NCBI RefSeq assembly: GCF_900176135.1
Contig: NZ_FWWW01000091.1
Span: forward strand, 186,001 to 250,000
Length of the DNA: 64,000 nt
Reading direction: 5' to 3'
Origin: Hymenobacter roseosalivarius DSM 11622
GTDB lineage: Bacteria > Bacteroidota > Bacteroidia > Cytophagales > Hymenobacteraceae
Shown here: piece after piece, positions 36,661 to 46,309 of the stretch
Numbering within the stretch: position 1 is the stretch's first letter
Layout of the letters: the number at the start of each line of letters is the position of its first letter
The notes under the pieces: model-generated
Seen by the model: the letters and a program-made list of their open reading frames with translations, nothing else
Databases searched by the model: none
What the model was told of the DNA's origin: nothing
Translations under genes and position numbers: made by a program

Positions 36661-38835
36661 CTACCGCACGGCCAGCGGTGCGGCGGCCGCCTGGTAGCGC
36701 TGCACGCCCGCCGTCAGGAACTCAGCGAAGCGGGCCGCGTCGGGCTCATAAGCTACCGAGGCTACCAGCGGCTGATACGACGAGTCTTCGGGGTCGAGGA
36801 GGACATAGTAGGGTTGGGCATTCACGCCGTAGCGGGTGAGCTGCAAGTCGGCGTTCTGCTTGCCCAAGGTGGTTTTGGGCTTGTTGTCCCGCTTAGAGGT
36901 GTACCACTCCGCTTCGGGCAGGGTGGTTTTGTCGTCCACGTACAGCGCCACGACCACGTAGTCATTGCGCAGCTTTTGCAGCACCTGCGGGTTGCTCCAG
37001 ACGGTAGCTTCCATCTTGCGGCAGTTTACGCAGCCGTGGCCGGTGAAGTCAATGAAGATGGGTTTGTGCTGCTGCCGGGCCACGCGCCGGGCCTGCTCCA
37101 GATCGAAGTAGCCGCTGAGGCCGTGGGGTAGGTGCAGCAGATCCGCAAAACGGGGCGTTTCGGTGGGCAGCTGGGTGGCGGCTGTGGCTGGAGCGGGACG
37201 CTGGGGGGCCTTTAGGGAAAAGAGCTGCTCCGTTTGAGGAGGTAAATAGCCCGCCAGCAGGGGCAGCGGCGCCCCAAATAAGCCCGGCACCAGGTATACC
37301 GTGAAGCCAAACGTGAGCGTAGCCATGAGCACGCGCCCCACACTCAGGTGGGTGAGGTCGCAATCATGAGAGAGCTTGATTTTGCCCAACAAATACAGCC
37401 CTAGCATGATGGACAGCGCAATCCAGATGGTCAGGTATACGTCGCGGTCGAGCAAGCCCCAATGGTAGGTCAGGTCCACGGTGCTCAGGAACTTCAGGGC
37501 CAGCATCAGCTCCACTAAGCCCAGCGTCACCTTCACCGTATTCAGCCACCCACCCGAGCGGGGTAGGCTTTTAAGCCAGGAAGGGAAAATGGCAAACAGG
37601 GTAAACGGCAAGGCAAACGCCAGCGAAAAGCCCAGCATACCAATCACCGGTAACAGGGTTTCGCCCCGCACCGATAAGCTCAGGATAGTAGCCACGATGG
37701 GCCCGGTGCAGGAAAACGACACCAGCACCAGGGTGAAAGCCATGAAGAACACGCCCACCCAGCCGCCTTTGTCGGCCTGCCGGTCGGCGCGGTTCACGAG
37801 CTGGTGGGGCAGGGTGATGTCAAACAAACCCAGAAACGACAGTCCAAAGACCACGAACACCACGAAGAACAGCAGGTTGGGCACCCAGTGCGTGGCCAGA
37901 AAATTGGGCCCGTCCTCGCCTAGCACCCGCGCCACGATGACCCCAATAATGGTGTAAATCAGAATAATGGACAACCCATACACCAAGGCTTTGACGATAC
38001 TACGCCGCCGGCTGTCCTGTCCGCTGGTAAAAAACGACACCGTCATGGGCACCATCGGAAACACGCAGGGCGTGAGCAGGGCCGCCAAGCCCGAAAAGAA
38101 TGCCAGCAGCCCAAATTGCCAGAGCCCTGGGCTGGGGGGCAAAATAGTTGCGGCCGCCACACTGGCTACCGGTGCCGCTGCCCTCGGGCCCGCCACCAGC
38201 GTAATCGGGGCGGCAACGGGTGGCTGCTCGGGGGCAAAATTAGGGGCTACGGGCGACGGCAGCACCACCGGCCGCCACAGCGACGAGGTGGGGCGAGCCG
38301 CTTTGGGTTTGGCAGGCAAAGCGGCGGGGGCCGCGGCTGCTTTGGCCGTCACCGTGAAGGGGCCGAAGCTCAGGGAGGCATCGCCGGGTACGCAGCGGCC
38401 GTCGGCATCGGAGCAGCTCTGATATTCGGCCTCGGCGTTAATGATTAGCGGGCCCGGCTTCAATACCCGAATGCGCTGGCGGATCTGGCCCGTCTGGGTA
38501 AAGTAAGCCACTTCCCCATCAAACGTTTCGTCGTGCGCGTGCTTGGATTTAACTGATTTGGGCGGCCCCACCAGCACGTAGGCCGGGCTCTTGGTGAAGG
38601 TGAGCGTGAAAACCGCTGGCCCTACATTCGGGTTAAAATCGGTGGCGTAGAGGTGCCAGCCGGGTTGAATCCGGGCCTGTACGATCAGGTCCAGCTCGGT
38701 GCCGACCGCGGCGCTGGGCTGGCTGAGCGAAGCGGTGAGCTTGGTGGGCGTGAGCACCTGCGCGGCGAGCGGGCCCGCCAGAAAGCTAAGGGCGCTGAGC
38801 AACAGGAGCAGAAGAGGGGAGGAGAGACGGGCCAT
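36661..38835 (-). CDS. dsbD: Thiol:disulfide interchange protein DsbD
   Basis: This 724-residue inner-membrane protein passes electrons from cytoplasmic thioredoxin to periplasmic thiol proteins. It has a signal peptide (LLLLLLSALSFLAGPLAAQ), an N-terminal immunoglobulin-like domain (about 25-150), a low-complexity Ala/Pro linker, eight transmembrane helices and a C-terminal thioredoxin domain. The membrane cysteines are in LLTPCVFPMVP and VSFSCTGPIV, and the thioredoxin pair is C602 and C605 in FTGHGCVNCRKME. Length is slightly above the E. coli protein. It is divergent from the nitrilase gene. It would support cytochrome c maturation and disulfide repair in the periplasm. Confidence 0.95.
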   Translation of the reverse strand: MARLSSPLLLLLLSALSFLAGPLAAQVLTPTKLTASLSQPSAAVGTELDLIVQARIQPGWHLYATDFNPNVGPAVFTLTFTKSPAYVLVGPPKSVKSKHAHDETFDGEVAYFTQTGQIRQRIRVLKPGPLIINAEAEYQSCSDADGRCVPGDASLSFGPFTVTAKAAAAPAALPAKPKAARPTSSLWRPVVLPSPVAPNFAPEQPPVAAPITLVAGPRAAAPVASVAAATILPPSPGLWQFGLLAFFSGLAALLTPCVFPMVPMTVSFFTSGQDSRRRSIVKALVYGLSIILIYTIIGVIVARVLGEDGPNFLATHWVPNLLFFVVFVVFGLSFLGLFDITLPHQLVNRADRQADKGGWVGVFFMAFTLVLVSFSCTGPIVATILSLSVRGETLLPVIGMLGFSLAFALPFTLFAIFPSWLKSLPRSGGWLNTVKVTLGLVELMLALKFLSTVDLTYHWGLLDRDVYLTIWIALSIMLGLYLLGKIKLSHDCDLTHLSVGRVLMATLTFGFTVYLVPGLFGAPLPLLAGYLPPQTEQLFSLKAPQRPAPATAATQLPTETPRFADLLHLPHGLSGYFDLEQARRVARQQHKPIFIDFTGHGCVNCRKMEATVWSNPQVLQKLRNDYVVVALYVDDKTTLPEAEWYTSKRDNKPKTTLGKQNADLQLTRYGVNAQPYYVLLDPEDSSYQPLVASVAYEPDAARFAEFLTAGVQRYQAAAAPLAVR

Positions 38836-38957
38836 GAGCGTAGGAAGCTGGGTTCGGGGTGGTAGACGCGGCCGGCTCCGGTTTCTTACAAGGTTTGCCT
38901 GGTTTTAGCCACCCTCGCTGTATCTTGCTCCGCCTGTGCCCGCTATTCTCTGATTAT

Positions 38958-39881
38958 ATGCGCTTTACCGTCGCGGCCGTGCAGGCCGCTCCCGTCTACC
39001 TCGATGTGTTTGCTTCGCTGGCCAAGGCCGAAGGGCTGATTGCCGAAGCCGCCGCCCGCGGCGCCCGCCTCGTGGTGTTTCCCGAAACCTGGCTGCCCGG
39101 CTACCCCGCCTGGCTCGACGTGTGCCGCGACGTGAACCTGTGGGATGCGCCGGCGGTCAAGCAGGTGTACCGCCGCCTGGTAGAAAACAGCGTGGTGGTG
39201 CCGGGGCCCGTCACGGACGCCCTCAGCGCCGCCGCCCGCGCCCACGGCGTAGTACTCAATATGAGCGTGCACGAGCGCGTGGCCGCTGGTCCCGGCCGGG
39301 GTACGCTCTACAACACCATGCTCACCTTCGACGCCGACGGCCGCCTGGCCCACGTCCACCGCAAGCTCATGCCCACCTACACCGAGCGCCTGATCTGGGG
39401 CCAGGGCGACGGGCAGAGCGTACAGGCCGTAGCCACCGCCGTGGGGCGCGTGGGCGGGCTGATCTGCTGGGAGCACTGGATGCCGCCGGCCCGCCAGCGC
39501 CTGCACGAGTCGGGCGAGGATGTGCACATAGCGGCTTGGCCCCAGGTCAAGGAAATGAACCTGGTGGCCAGCCGGCACTACGCCTTCGAGGGCCGCTGCT
39601 TCGTGGTGGCCTGCGGGGCCATTATGCACGTGCGCGACCTGCCCCCGGAGCTGGAACCCATGCCTGAGCTAGCCGCCGGCAAGCCCGATGCGATGCTGCT
39701 GCGTGGGGGCAGCGTCATCATCGGCCCCGATGGTACCGTGCTGGCCGGCCCCATCTTCGACGAGGAAGTTATTCTGACGGCCGAAATCGACCTAGCCCGC
39801 ATCACCGAAGAGCAGATGACCCTGGATGTCACGGGGCACTACGCCCGCCCAGACGTGTTTGGCCCCGGCCGGAGGCAGTAA
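38958..39881 (+). CDS. Carbon-nitrogen hydrolase, nitrilase branch
   Basis: This 307-residue enzyme hydrolyses nitriles to acids and ammonia, or a related C-N bond. The start at 38958 ([16 protein letters not shown]) is chosen because sequence upstream of it does not fit the family. The catalytic triad is E43 in [11 protein letters not shown]136 in HRKLMPT and C170 in LICWEHWMP; the CWEHWMP form is typical of true nitrilases rather than amidases. A second conserved Glu region precedes it at [14 protein letters not shown]. It stands alone, divergent from dsbD. The substrate cannot be read from sequence. Confidence 0.93.
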   Translation: MRFTVAAVQAAPVYLDVFASLAKAEGLIAEAAARGARLVVFPETWLPGYPAWLDVCRDVNLWDAPAVKQVYRRLVENSVVVPGPVTDALSAAARAHGVVLNMSVHERVAAGPGRGTLYNTMLTFDADGRLAHVHRKLMPTYTERLIWGQGDGQSVQAVATAVGRVGGLICWEHWMPPARQRLHESGEDVHIAAWPQVKEMNLVASRHYAFEGRCFVVACGAIMHVRDLPPELEPMPELAAGKPDAMLLRGGSVIIGPDGTVLAGPIFDEEVILTAEIDLARITEEQMTLDVTGHYARPDVFGPGRRQ

Positions 39882-40081
39882 ATCTGCAACGAGTACGGCC
39901 GCTTAGTTGCCTTGTTTTACAACAGGCTGAAGTACGATTGTCTGTTAGCACTTGTAGATAGTAGAGCAAGAATTAGCGGCGTAGCTAAGTTACTTGCCGA
40001 GGCTTACCAGTCGGTTGCTTTTCAGGGGCGTGAAAAATTCAACCGGCTGGCGAATCCGCTTCCGGTTCTCGCTGCCGCTAC

Positions 40082-41428
40082 TCAGGCACCGACGTAGATT
40101 TTCTCCCGCAGCCGCGCGGCCACCAGCGCAAACAGCGTGACGTTTATGGCCATCAGGCCCACAAAAAACCAGTAGTAGTTTGCGCCCTGAAACCGGGCGA
40201 AAAAGCCCCCCTCAGCAATGCTGGAATTCATTATACTCAGGAAGAAATTGCCGCCCGCTATGGTGAGCAGCCACAGCGCCGTAGTGAGGCTTTTGATGAC
40301 CTGCGGCGAGTGCGTGTAGGCGTATTCCAGGCCCGTGACGGCTACCATGAGCGTGCCGCCCGCCACCACAAAGTAGGCCAGCACCTGCCACCACACCGAG
40401 GGGTGGCCGCCGCTATCGAGGCTGTGCTGAATGCCAGCCACAATGGCCAGGGCCAGCGCCACGATGACCATGCCCGCGCCCATGCGCCGCAGCGGCGTGG
40501 CGCGCACCCCCATTCGCTCCAGGGCGGGGTACACCCGGTACGTAAGCAAGGGGTTCAGCCCAATGCCGAACACAATGCCCAGAATCTGAATCTGTTCGGG
40601 CAGGGGCGTGAAGCCCGGCCACAGCTCCCGGTCGAGGTGGGCAGCCTGTAGCACCCATTCCGACACGCTTTGGTCGTAGAGGGCCCACACCACGGGGATA
40701 AAGATGAACACCACGCCCACGCGCCGCAGCGCCGCCCGGCCTTCGCCCGGCCCAAAGGTTTGGCGCAGGCCCTGCAACAGCCCCGTGGGCGGTACCCGCA
40801 CGTAGCGCCGGCGGCCCAGCCAGAAGGTGAGCGTGGCCACGCCCATTAGCAGGCCGGGCACGCCAAAGGCTACGGCGGGCCCGTAGCGGGCGTAGAGTTC
40901 CGGAATGAACGCCGTGGACAATGCCGCGCCCACGTCGATGGCCAACTGAAACCAGCCGTAGGCCTTGGGCAGCAGGTGAGCGTTGTGGCGGTCGAACTGG
41001 TCGCCGAGGTTGGCCGTCACGCTCGATTTGATGCCGCCCATGCCCACCGCCACCACCAGCAGCCCCAGGCGAAAGCCGTCCAAATCGTCGACGAAAGCAG
41101 CCAGTAGGGCGTGGCCCACGCAATAGAGCAGGGAAAGGTAAAGAATCACGCGGTACTTGCCTACCACCCAGTCGGCCAGCAACGCACCCACCACCGGCAG
41201 CGCGTAGCCCAACGCCGCAAACGAATGCACGAAGTCGTTGGCCCGGGCTTCGGCCACGGCGGTGAGGGCCGTATCGTGGCCGGGGTTGAAGAACTGCGCC
41301 ACCAGAAACGTGGGCAGAATGGCCCGCATGCCATAGTAGCTGAACCGCTCGGCCACCTCGTTGCCGATGATGAATGGCACCGCCTTCGGGAAGCGGACAA
41401 TTTCGGCAGGGGCGGCAGGTGTGGGCAT
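40082..41428 (-). CDS. POT-family proton-coupled peptide transporter
   Basis: This 448-residue membrane protein imports small peptides with protons. The family signature ExxERFSYYG is at about residues 24-33 (NEVAERFSYYGMRAIL). There are twelve or more hydrophobic helices and a conserved FQLAIDVGAALSTAFIPEL-type stretch in the middle. Length is near the lower end for the family. A 33-base-arm inverted repeat lies between its start and the end of the upstream S9 peptidase gene. Together with that peptidase it could take part in peptide use; shared regulation is not shown. Confidence 0.92.
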   Translation of the reverse strand: MPTPAAPAEIVRFPKAVPFIIGNEVAERFSYYGMRAILPTFLVAQFFNPGHDTALTAVAEARANDFVHSFAALGYALPVVGALLADWVVGKYRVILYLSLLYCVGHALLAAFVDDLDGFRLGLLVVAVGMGGIKSSVTANLGDQFDRHNAHLLPKAYGWFQLAIDVGAALSTAFIPELYARYGPAVAFGVPGLLMGVATLTFWLGRRRYVRVPPTGLLQGLRQTFGPGEGRAALRRVGVVFIFIPVVWALYDQSVSEWVLQAAHLDRELWPGFTPLPEQIQILGIVFGIGLNPLLTYRVYPALERMGVRATPLRRMGAGMVIVALALAIVAGIQHSLDSGGHPSVWWQVLAYFVVAGGTLMVAVTGLEYAYTHSPQVIKSLTTALWLLTIAGGNFFLSIMNSSIAEGGFFARFQGANYYWFFVGLMAINVTLFALVAARLREKIYVGA

Positions 41429-41474
41429 AGCGGCGAAGAACGAAGAAAAAAACGTTATTCAGATAATAACCACT

Positions 41475-41568
41475 GCGTCCTACTGCGTGCCACCGAAGCT
41501 TTTCTACCACAATACTAAATCTCATTAGTTACTCAGTAGAGAAGCTTGGGCGGCACGCAGCAGGACGC
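41475..41568. repeat. Inverted repeat with 33-base arms
   Basis: Bases 41475-41507 and 41536-41568 are reverse complements at 29 of 33 positions with a 28-base loop. The arms carry CTGCGTGCC and AAGCTT. It lies in the gap between the S9 peptidase end and the POT transporter start and differs in sequence from the other two palindromes in the window. Confidence 0.82.
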
Positions 41569-41600
41569 TCTTTCTCCTTTACTAAGCCCCGTCCGATCCC

Positions 41601-43937
41601 TTATAGCACGGCGTTGCGCGGGTCGGGCTTAGGCTTCATTTCATAGTCGTGTGGGGGCTGGGCGCCGGCCAGGTGCTGCACAAAGTAGTCCCAGCGGCGG
41701 CGCGTCATGTAGGGCGAGTAAGCGCCGTAGCCGTGGGCGGCATTCGGAAACACCACCAGGTCGTAGCTCTTATTGGCTTTGGTGAGGGCCTCTACTACGA
41801 GCAGGGTGTTGGCGGGCGGCACGTTGTCGTCCATCAGGCCGTGGGCCAGCATCAGCTTGCCTTTCAGATTTTTGGCGAAGGTGGCGTTGGCCTGGTTGTC
41901 GTAGTTGGTGGTGCCGTCGGGGTTGGTTTTGAGCAGGCCGATGTAGCGCTCGGCCCAGTCGTCCTCGTAGTTGCGGTTTTCGTGGTTGCCGGATTCGGAG
42001 ATGCCCACCTTAAAGAAATCAGGGTAGCGGAACATGGCCGCTGCCGTAGCATAGCCGCCGCCCGAGTGGCCCCAGATGCCGGCCCGGTTCAGGTCGATGT
42101 AGGGGTACTTCTGCGCCAGCTGGCGCATGCCGGCCACCTGGTCCGAAAGCGTGTTTTCGGCCATGTTGCCGTAGCAGGCGTCGTGGTAGCTTTTGGAGCG
42201 CAGCGGGTTGCAGCTACCCTCAATCACCACCACCACGAAGCCCAGCTCGGCCAGCGCCTGGTGGTCGGACCGGGCCGCCGAGAACGACCAGCTGCCCACG
42301 CCGCCGCCCTGGGGGCCGGGGTAGATGTAGTTGATAATCGGGTACTTCTTGGCCGGGTCCAGCGTCGTAGGCGTAAACATCAGCCCGTAGAGGTCAATCT
42401 GGCCATCCTGGGCTTTCACCGTGATGGGCGTGGGCGCCTTCCACCCAGTGGCGGTGAGGCGGGAAATGTCGGTCTTTTCCAAGGCCGTCACCAGCTTGCC
42501 ATCGGCGGCGCGCAGCAGCGTGGCGCCAGGGCGGTCGGGCTGCGAGTAGGTGTCGATAAAATAGCCCCCCGAGGGCGAGAGCGTGACCTGGTGGTTGCCG
42601 GCCTCGGGCGTGAGTAGCGTCAGGTGCTTGCCGTCCAGCCCAATGCGGTAGAGGTGAGTAAAATACGGGTTGCCCGGCTCACGCCCATCGGCCAGAAAGT
42701 AGAGCTGGCGCTTCTTTTCGTCCACTTTCAGGAGCTGGGTCACCACAAAGTTGCCCTTGGTAATCTGCTGCTTCACCTTGCCGGTGGCGGCATCGTAGAG
42801 GTAAAGGTGGCCCCAGTTGTCGCGCTCCGAGTACCAGACTACCTCCTTGGTTTTGGGCAGGTAGCGCCAGTTGATAGCGCCCTGGCCCGACTCGTACTGC
42901 GTGGCCACGGTTTCCTCGAATACGTCGCGCACGACGCCGGTCGCGGCGTCGGCCACGCGCATTTTCGCCTGCTTATGGTCGCGCGAAGTCGAGACGAAGG
43001 CCAGCTGGCTGCCATCGGGGCTCCAGTCCACGTCGTCGAAGGTGCCGCTGCTGGAAATGTCGTCAGAGAGCGAGCCGCGGTGCGGGTCGGGCGCCATCTG
43101 GAAGCGCACCACTTTCGGGCTGTTCACTTCCACAATTACCCGCTCGATGGTGGCAATGTCCTTATCGCCGGGCAGCGGGTACTTCCACGCTTTCAGGGTG
43201 GGCTTGCCGATGTTGGTGGTCACCAGGTACATGTCGCTCACGTTGCGCTGGTCCTGCCGGAAGGTGGCAATCTTGCGCGAGTCGGGCGACCAGCGCAGCA
43301 CCGGTTTGTCGCTGTGGGTCCAGCCGGCGTTGTCGGTGGCGTAGCCATAGTCCTTGACGCCGTCGGTGGTGAGCTGGGTTTTCTGGTTGGTTTTCGTGTC
43401 GCGTACCCACAGGTTGTAGTCCTGGATGTAGGCGGCCAGCTGGCCGTTGGGCGACTCTATTTCATTTTCGGCGTTGGGGTTGGGCTTCGCCGCGGGGTCG
43501 GCATCGGGGCTCACTTGCCCGCTGGCCACGTCGTATTTCCAGCTTTTGCCCCCCGCCGCGAAAGAAATGCTCTTTTCATCGGGCGAAAAGGTGAGGGTGC
43601 GAAACGGCAGCCGGTTCGCGTCGTAGGTTTTGCCGCTAGCCGTGGAGAGTGCGGCGGCTAGCATGGCGTGGTCGAAGGCCGGTTTGCGGGTCTTGCGGGC
43701 TGGGTCCACCAGCACAAATTCGCTGCCCTGGGCCGTCATCACGCGGTACCAAAACCGATCGTTGGCTTGCCAGTGCGGCCGGTCGGCCATGCCGTCTACC
43801 AGCGCCTGGGTGTTGTAGCCCATAAACCGCTCGGCCCGGGCATAGTCCTGGTCGGTGAGGGCGGGCTGCTGGGCCGAAGCCGCAGTGGTAACAAAAAAGG
43901 TTGCGGCCGTGAAAAGGGCCGGTACGTACTTATGCAT
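41601..43937 (-). CDS. Dipeptidyl peptidase IV-like S9 serine peptidase
   Basis: This 778-residue exported peptidase should remove dipeptides from N-termini, often after proline. The start at 43937 gives a signal peptide (MHKYVPALFTAATFFVTTAA). An N-terminal beta-propeller (about 60-500) with WSPDGSQLAFVST-like blades is followed by the catalytic domain. The nucleophile is S625 in GIWGHSGGGYATA; the acid and histidine lie in LAHGLMDDNVPP and FPNAAHGYG. The open frame extends 300 bases further upstream into the remains of a DUF885 gene with no stop between, but the internal signal peptide shows where the real protein begins. Confidence 0.93.
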   Translation of the reverse strand: MHKYVPALFTAATFFVTTAASAQQPALTDQDYARAERFMGYNTQALVDGMADRPHWQANDRFWYRVMTAQGSEFVLVDPARKTRKPAFDHAMLAAALSTASGKTYDANRLPFRTLTFSPDEKSISFAAGGKSWKYDVASGQVSPDADPAAKPNPNAENEIESPNGQLAAYIQDYNLWVRDTKTNQKTQLTTDGVKDYGYATDNAGWTHSDKPVLRWSPDSRKIATFRQDQRNVSDMYLVTTNIGKPTLKAWKYPLPGDKDIATIERVIVEVNSPKVVRFQMAPDPHRGSLSDDISSSGTFDDVDWSPDGSQLAFVSTSRDHKQAKMRVADAATGVVRDVFEETVATQYESGQGAINWRYLPKTKEVVWYSERDNWGHLYLYDAATGKVKQQITKGNFVVTQLLKVDEKKRQLYFLADGREPGNPYFTHLYRIGLDGKHLTLLTPEAGNHQVTLSPSGGYFIDTYSQPDRPGATLLRAADGKLVTALEKTDISRLTATGWKAPTPITVKAQDGQIDLYGLMFTPTTLDPAKKYPIINYIYPGPQGGGVGSWSFSAARSDHQALAELGFVVVVIEGSCNPLRSKSYHDACYGNMAENTLSDQVAGMRQLAQKYPYIDLNRAGIWGHSGGGYATAAAMFRYPDFFKVGISESGNHENRNYEDDWAERYIGLLKTNPDGTTNYDNQANATFAKNLKGKLMLAHGLMDDNVPPANTLLVVEALTKANKSYDLVVFPNAAHGYGAYSPYMTRRRWDYFVQHLAGAQPPHDYEMKPKPDPRNAVL

Positions 43938-43994
43938 AAGCAAGGAAGGAAACAGGCTAAGAGTTGGCGTAGTTTGGACGCTAAAGGTAGCGAG

Positions 43995-44586
43995 GCTTGA
44001 TTTCTGCTGCGCTGCCCAGACATCCATCTTGCGCTCTAGCACGGCCAGCGGCATGGCGCCGCCGGCCAGCAACTCATCGTGAAAGGAGCACAAATCGAAC
44101 TTCTCGCCCAACTGCTTTTCGTATTTGGCGCGCAGTTCACGCAGCTTGAGCTGGCCGATTTTGTAGCTCAGCGCTTGGCCGGGCATAGCCATGTAGCGCT
44201 CAATTTCGGCGGTGGCGGCCTGCTCGTTAGATGTCATAGCTCACCCAGTCCTCGGCCTAAAGCTTGGTCCGGTCAACTTTGTGCAGCGTCGCCAGGTACT
44301 GCCCATACGACTGCCGCTGCTGCTGGCGGAAAGCGCGGGTCTGGTCGTTGGGCAACTGATTGTTGTAGCGGTTGTCACCCAGGTAGATGCCTTCCAGCGG
44401 AAATAGCCGGGCTTGCTCCTCCGAATAGGTAATGAACAAGGCCGCCAGCGGGACCGCGCCCGCGGGTTGGGCCACGGCGGCGGCGGGATTGGCCACCGTT
44501 TTGGCCTTTTGGGCAAGGGCCGTAGCTGGAGAACAGGCGGCGACCAAGATGCCAGCTGCCAAGATGTGCAGTAATGATTTTTTCAT
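43995..44586 (-). pseudogene. DUF885 family protein with a large internal deletion
   Basis: The start at 44586 encodes a lipoprotein-like signal (MKKSLLHILAAGILVAACS) and the first part of a DUF885 protein (ITYSEEQARLFPLEGIYLGD). A TAG at 44257-44259 follows VDRTKL, and in the same frame AEDWVSYDI continues. Immediately after, in another frame, the C-terminal part appears (AEIERYMAMPGQALSYKIGQ, FDLCSFHDELLAGGAMPLAV). DUF885 proteins are usually near 600 residues, so about 380 internal residues are missing. The fragment also lacks its own stop and runs in frame into the S9 peptidase gene. Confidence 0.8.
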
Positions 44587-44675
44587 CAGGAATAATTTAC
44601 AAACAAAGATTTGTACAATAACGGCTAATTATTGGATAGTATAGGTATAAAGACTTCGCCGATTAGGCACCGGGC

Positions 44676-44707
44676 AAAAGAAAACCCCAAAACGGGGGCT
44701 TTCTTTT
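44676..44707. terminator. Hairpin with A- and T-tracts
   Basis: AAAAGAAAACCCC and GGGGGCTTTCTTTT can pair with one mismatch around a short loop. It lies in the divergent region between the DUF885 remnant and the chlorite-dismutase-like gene, with no plus-strand gene before it, so its role is unclear. Confidence 0.45.
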
Positions 44708-44831
44708 ACTGTCAGTATGTTTACATTCAACTAATTGGGTCTCGTTGCGGCTCCGGGTTTGGCGTTTCAATCCTTGACCCAGGCCCTTGTAGTACGAAGT
44801 TTAGCCTGTATTCCTCGCTACTTTTCTGCGT

Positions 44832-45380
44832 ATGAACTCACGTTTAATTCACTTTATCGGCGGGGCCGCCGGGCCGTGGCAAATAAGTAGCATGCGCGCG
44901 GTAGCCGGCGAGCCGCTGATGCCCACTTCCCACCTGCAACTAGGGCCACCCGCAGCGTTGGCAGGCAACTCCGGCACCTGGCAGCTCACGGGGGTAATGA
45001 GCAACGTGCGTTACGCCGAAAAAGCGGAGCGGGCGGCTTTAGCCTCGGTGCAGGCTCCGCTGGGCCGCGCCGAGGCCACGTGCGCCGCCCTCATCCCGCT
45101 GCGCAAATCGGAAGCGTGGTGGGCCCTGGCTCAGGACGAGCGTCGGGCCTTGTTTGAGCAGCAGTCTCATCACACGCAAACTAGGTTGGCGTATTTGCCG
45201 GCCGTGGCCCGCCAGCTCTACCACAGCCGTGACTTGGGCGAGCCCTTCGACTTCTTAACGTGGTTTGAGTACGCCCCCGCCGACGAAGCCAGGTTTGAGG
45301 AGCTGCTCACCCGCCTGCGCAGCACCCCGGAATGGCAATACGTCGATCGGGAAATTGACATCCGGTTGGTGAGGTGCTAG
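44832..45380 (+). CDS. Chlorite-dismutase-like protein
   Basis: This 182-residue protein resembles the short form of the chlorite dismutase family, whose members bind heme and include coproheme decarboxylase. Matching words are LTGVMSNVRYAEKAE, AALIPLRKSEAWWALAQDER, SHHTQTRLAYLPAVARQLYH and GEPFDFLTWFEYAPADEARF. The His-rich SHHT and the RKSEAWW helix are typical. Whether it detoxifies chlorite or has another heme role cannot be decided from sequence. It is a single gene with no signal peptide. Confidence 0.82.
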   Translation: MNSRLIHFIGGAAGPWQISSMRAVAGEPLMPTSHLQLGPPAALAGNSGTWQLTGVMSNVRYAEKAERAALASVQAPLGRAEATCAALIPLRKSEAWWALAQDERRALFEQQSHHTQTRLAYLPAVARQLYHSRDLGEPFDFLTWFEYAPADEARFEELLTRLRSTPEWQYVDREIDIRLVRC

Positions 45381-45560
45381 GGGGCTTTTTTAGGGCGAGC
45401 CATTACCCGGTGGGCCAGTAAATGCGTCGTTCATACATCACATTGGAGTGAGGAATAGCTGAGGCTTAAATTGCCCCCCAACCTATCTTTTTACCAGATA
45501 TTTATTAAGCCAGGGCATCTGACATGTGTTTGCGGACCGTAATTTCGTCTTGTCCGCCGC

Positions 45561-46146
45561 CTATTCGTCCAGCCCTCGCCGCAGACCCGCCAACCCGCGC
45601 TGAAACCCGAGAAACTGCCGGTATTCGGGCTTGGTCGGGTACACTAGCTGAATCATGGGGCCATACTTGGCTTCCAGCAGCATGGTCTGAATCAGGTAGC
45701 CAAAGGATTGGATGAGAAAGCCGGCTTTGAGTTTGGGCACGAGCACGGCGTTGTTGTCGCTGTGGTGAATGCTGGTCAGGAATTGAAAGCCCAGGTCCGT
45801 GACCTGCTGAATGATGAAGCGCAGGAAGGCCGAGTAAATGCCCCGATTTTGGTAGGCAGGCAAGACGCCCGTATTGGCCATAAAGTACTCTAGCTCGCTG
45901 CAGGCCGTAGTGCCAGCCAATGGGCTCGTCGTCGGCGAGCAGCAGAAAATACTGGTGCAACAGCTGCCCCAGATTGTGCTGTAAGCGTGCCTGCTGGGCT
46001 TGTTCCGCCTCGCTCAGTAGCCTGGCCAGGGAAGGAGAATCCTCGTGTGGAAAGACGGTTTGGTGGTGTTCTTGGAAGACGGCTTCCCACTGCTCAGCCT
46101 CAACGGCGGCCACGTAATACTGGTCGAATAAATGAATCTTGTTCAT
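45561..46146 (-). pseudogene. GNAT-like acetyltransferase gene with a frameshift
   Basis: The N-terminal half begins at 46146 (MNKIHLFDQYYVAAVEAEQW) and runs to ADDEPIGWHYGLQ. The C-terminal half then continues in another frame with SELEYFMANTGVLPAYQNRG and IYSAFLRFIIQQVTDLGF, the acetyl-CoA-binding part of GNAT enzymes. The shift lies at about 45900-45912 and one base change would rejoin them. The full protein would have about 194 residues. Confidence 0.75.
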
Positions 46147-46309
46147 GGGAAGAGAGGTAAGGTGGTGAGCACCTGGAGTGGAGTCGTTCAAATGATGGTG
46201 GTCATACCAGTAAGTTTTTGTTTGCCTCAGCGGCCGGACTGCCCCAATGGTCAATTAGTAAACAGTCTCTACATTTTCCCAGCCAACGCAGACAGCTTTC
46301 TACTCCCAC

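Noticed and set aside
39912..40097. Small open frame between the nitrilase and POT genes
   Set aside because: It overlaps the POT gene end, has no domain or start context and looks like chance.
41601..44237. A single fusion protein of DUF885 and S9 peptidase
   Set aside because: A full signal peptide lies at the internal start 43937, so the upstream part is a remnant rather than a working domain.
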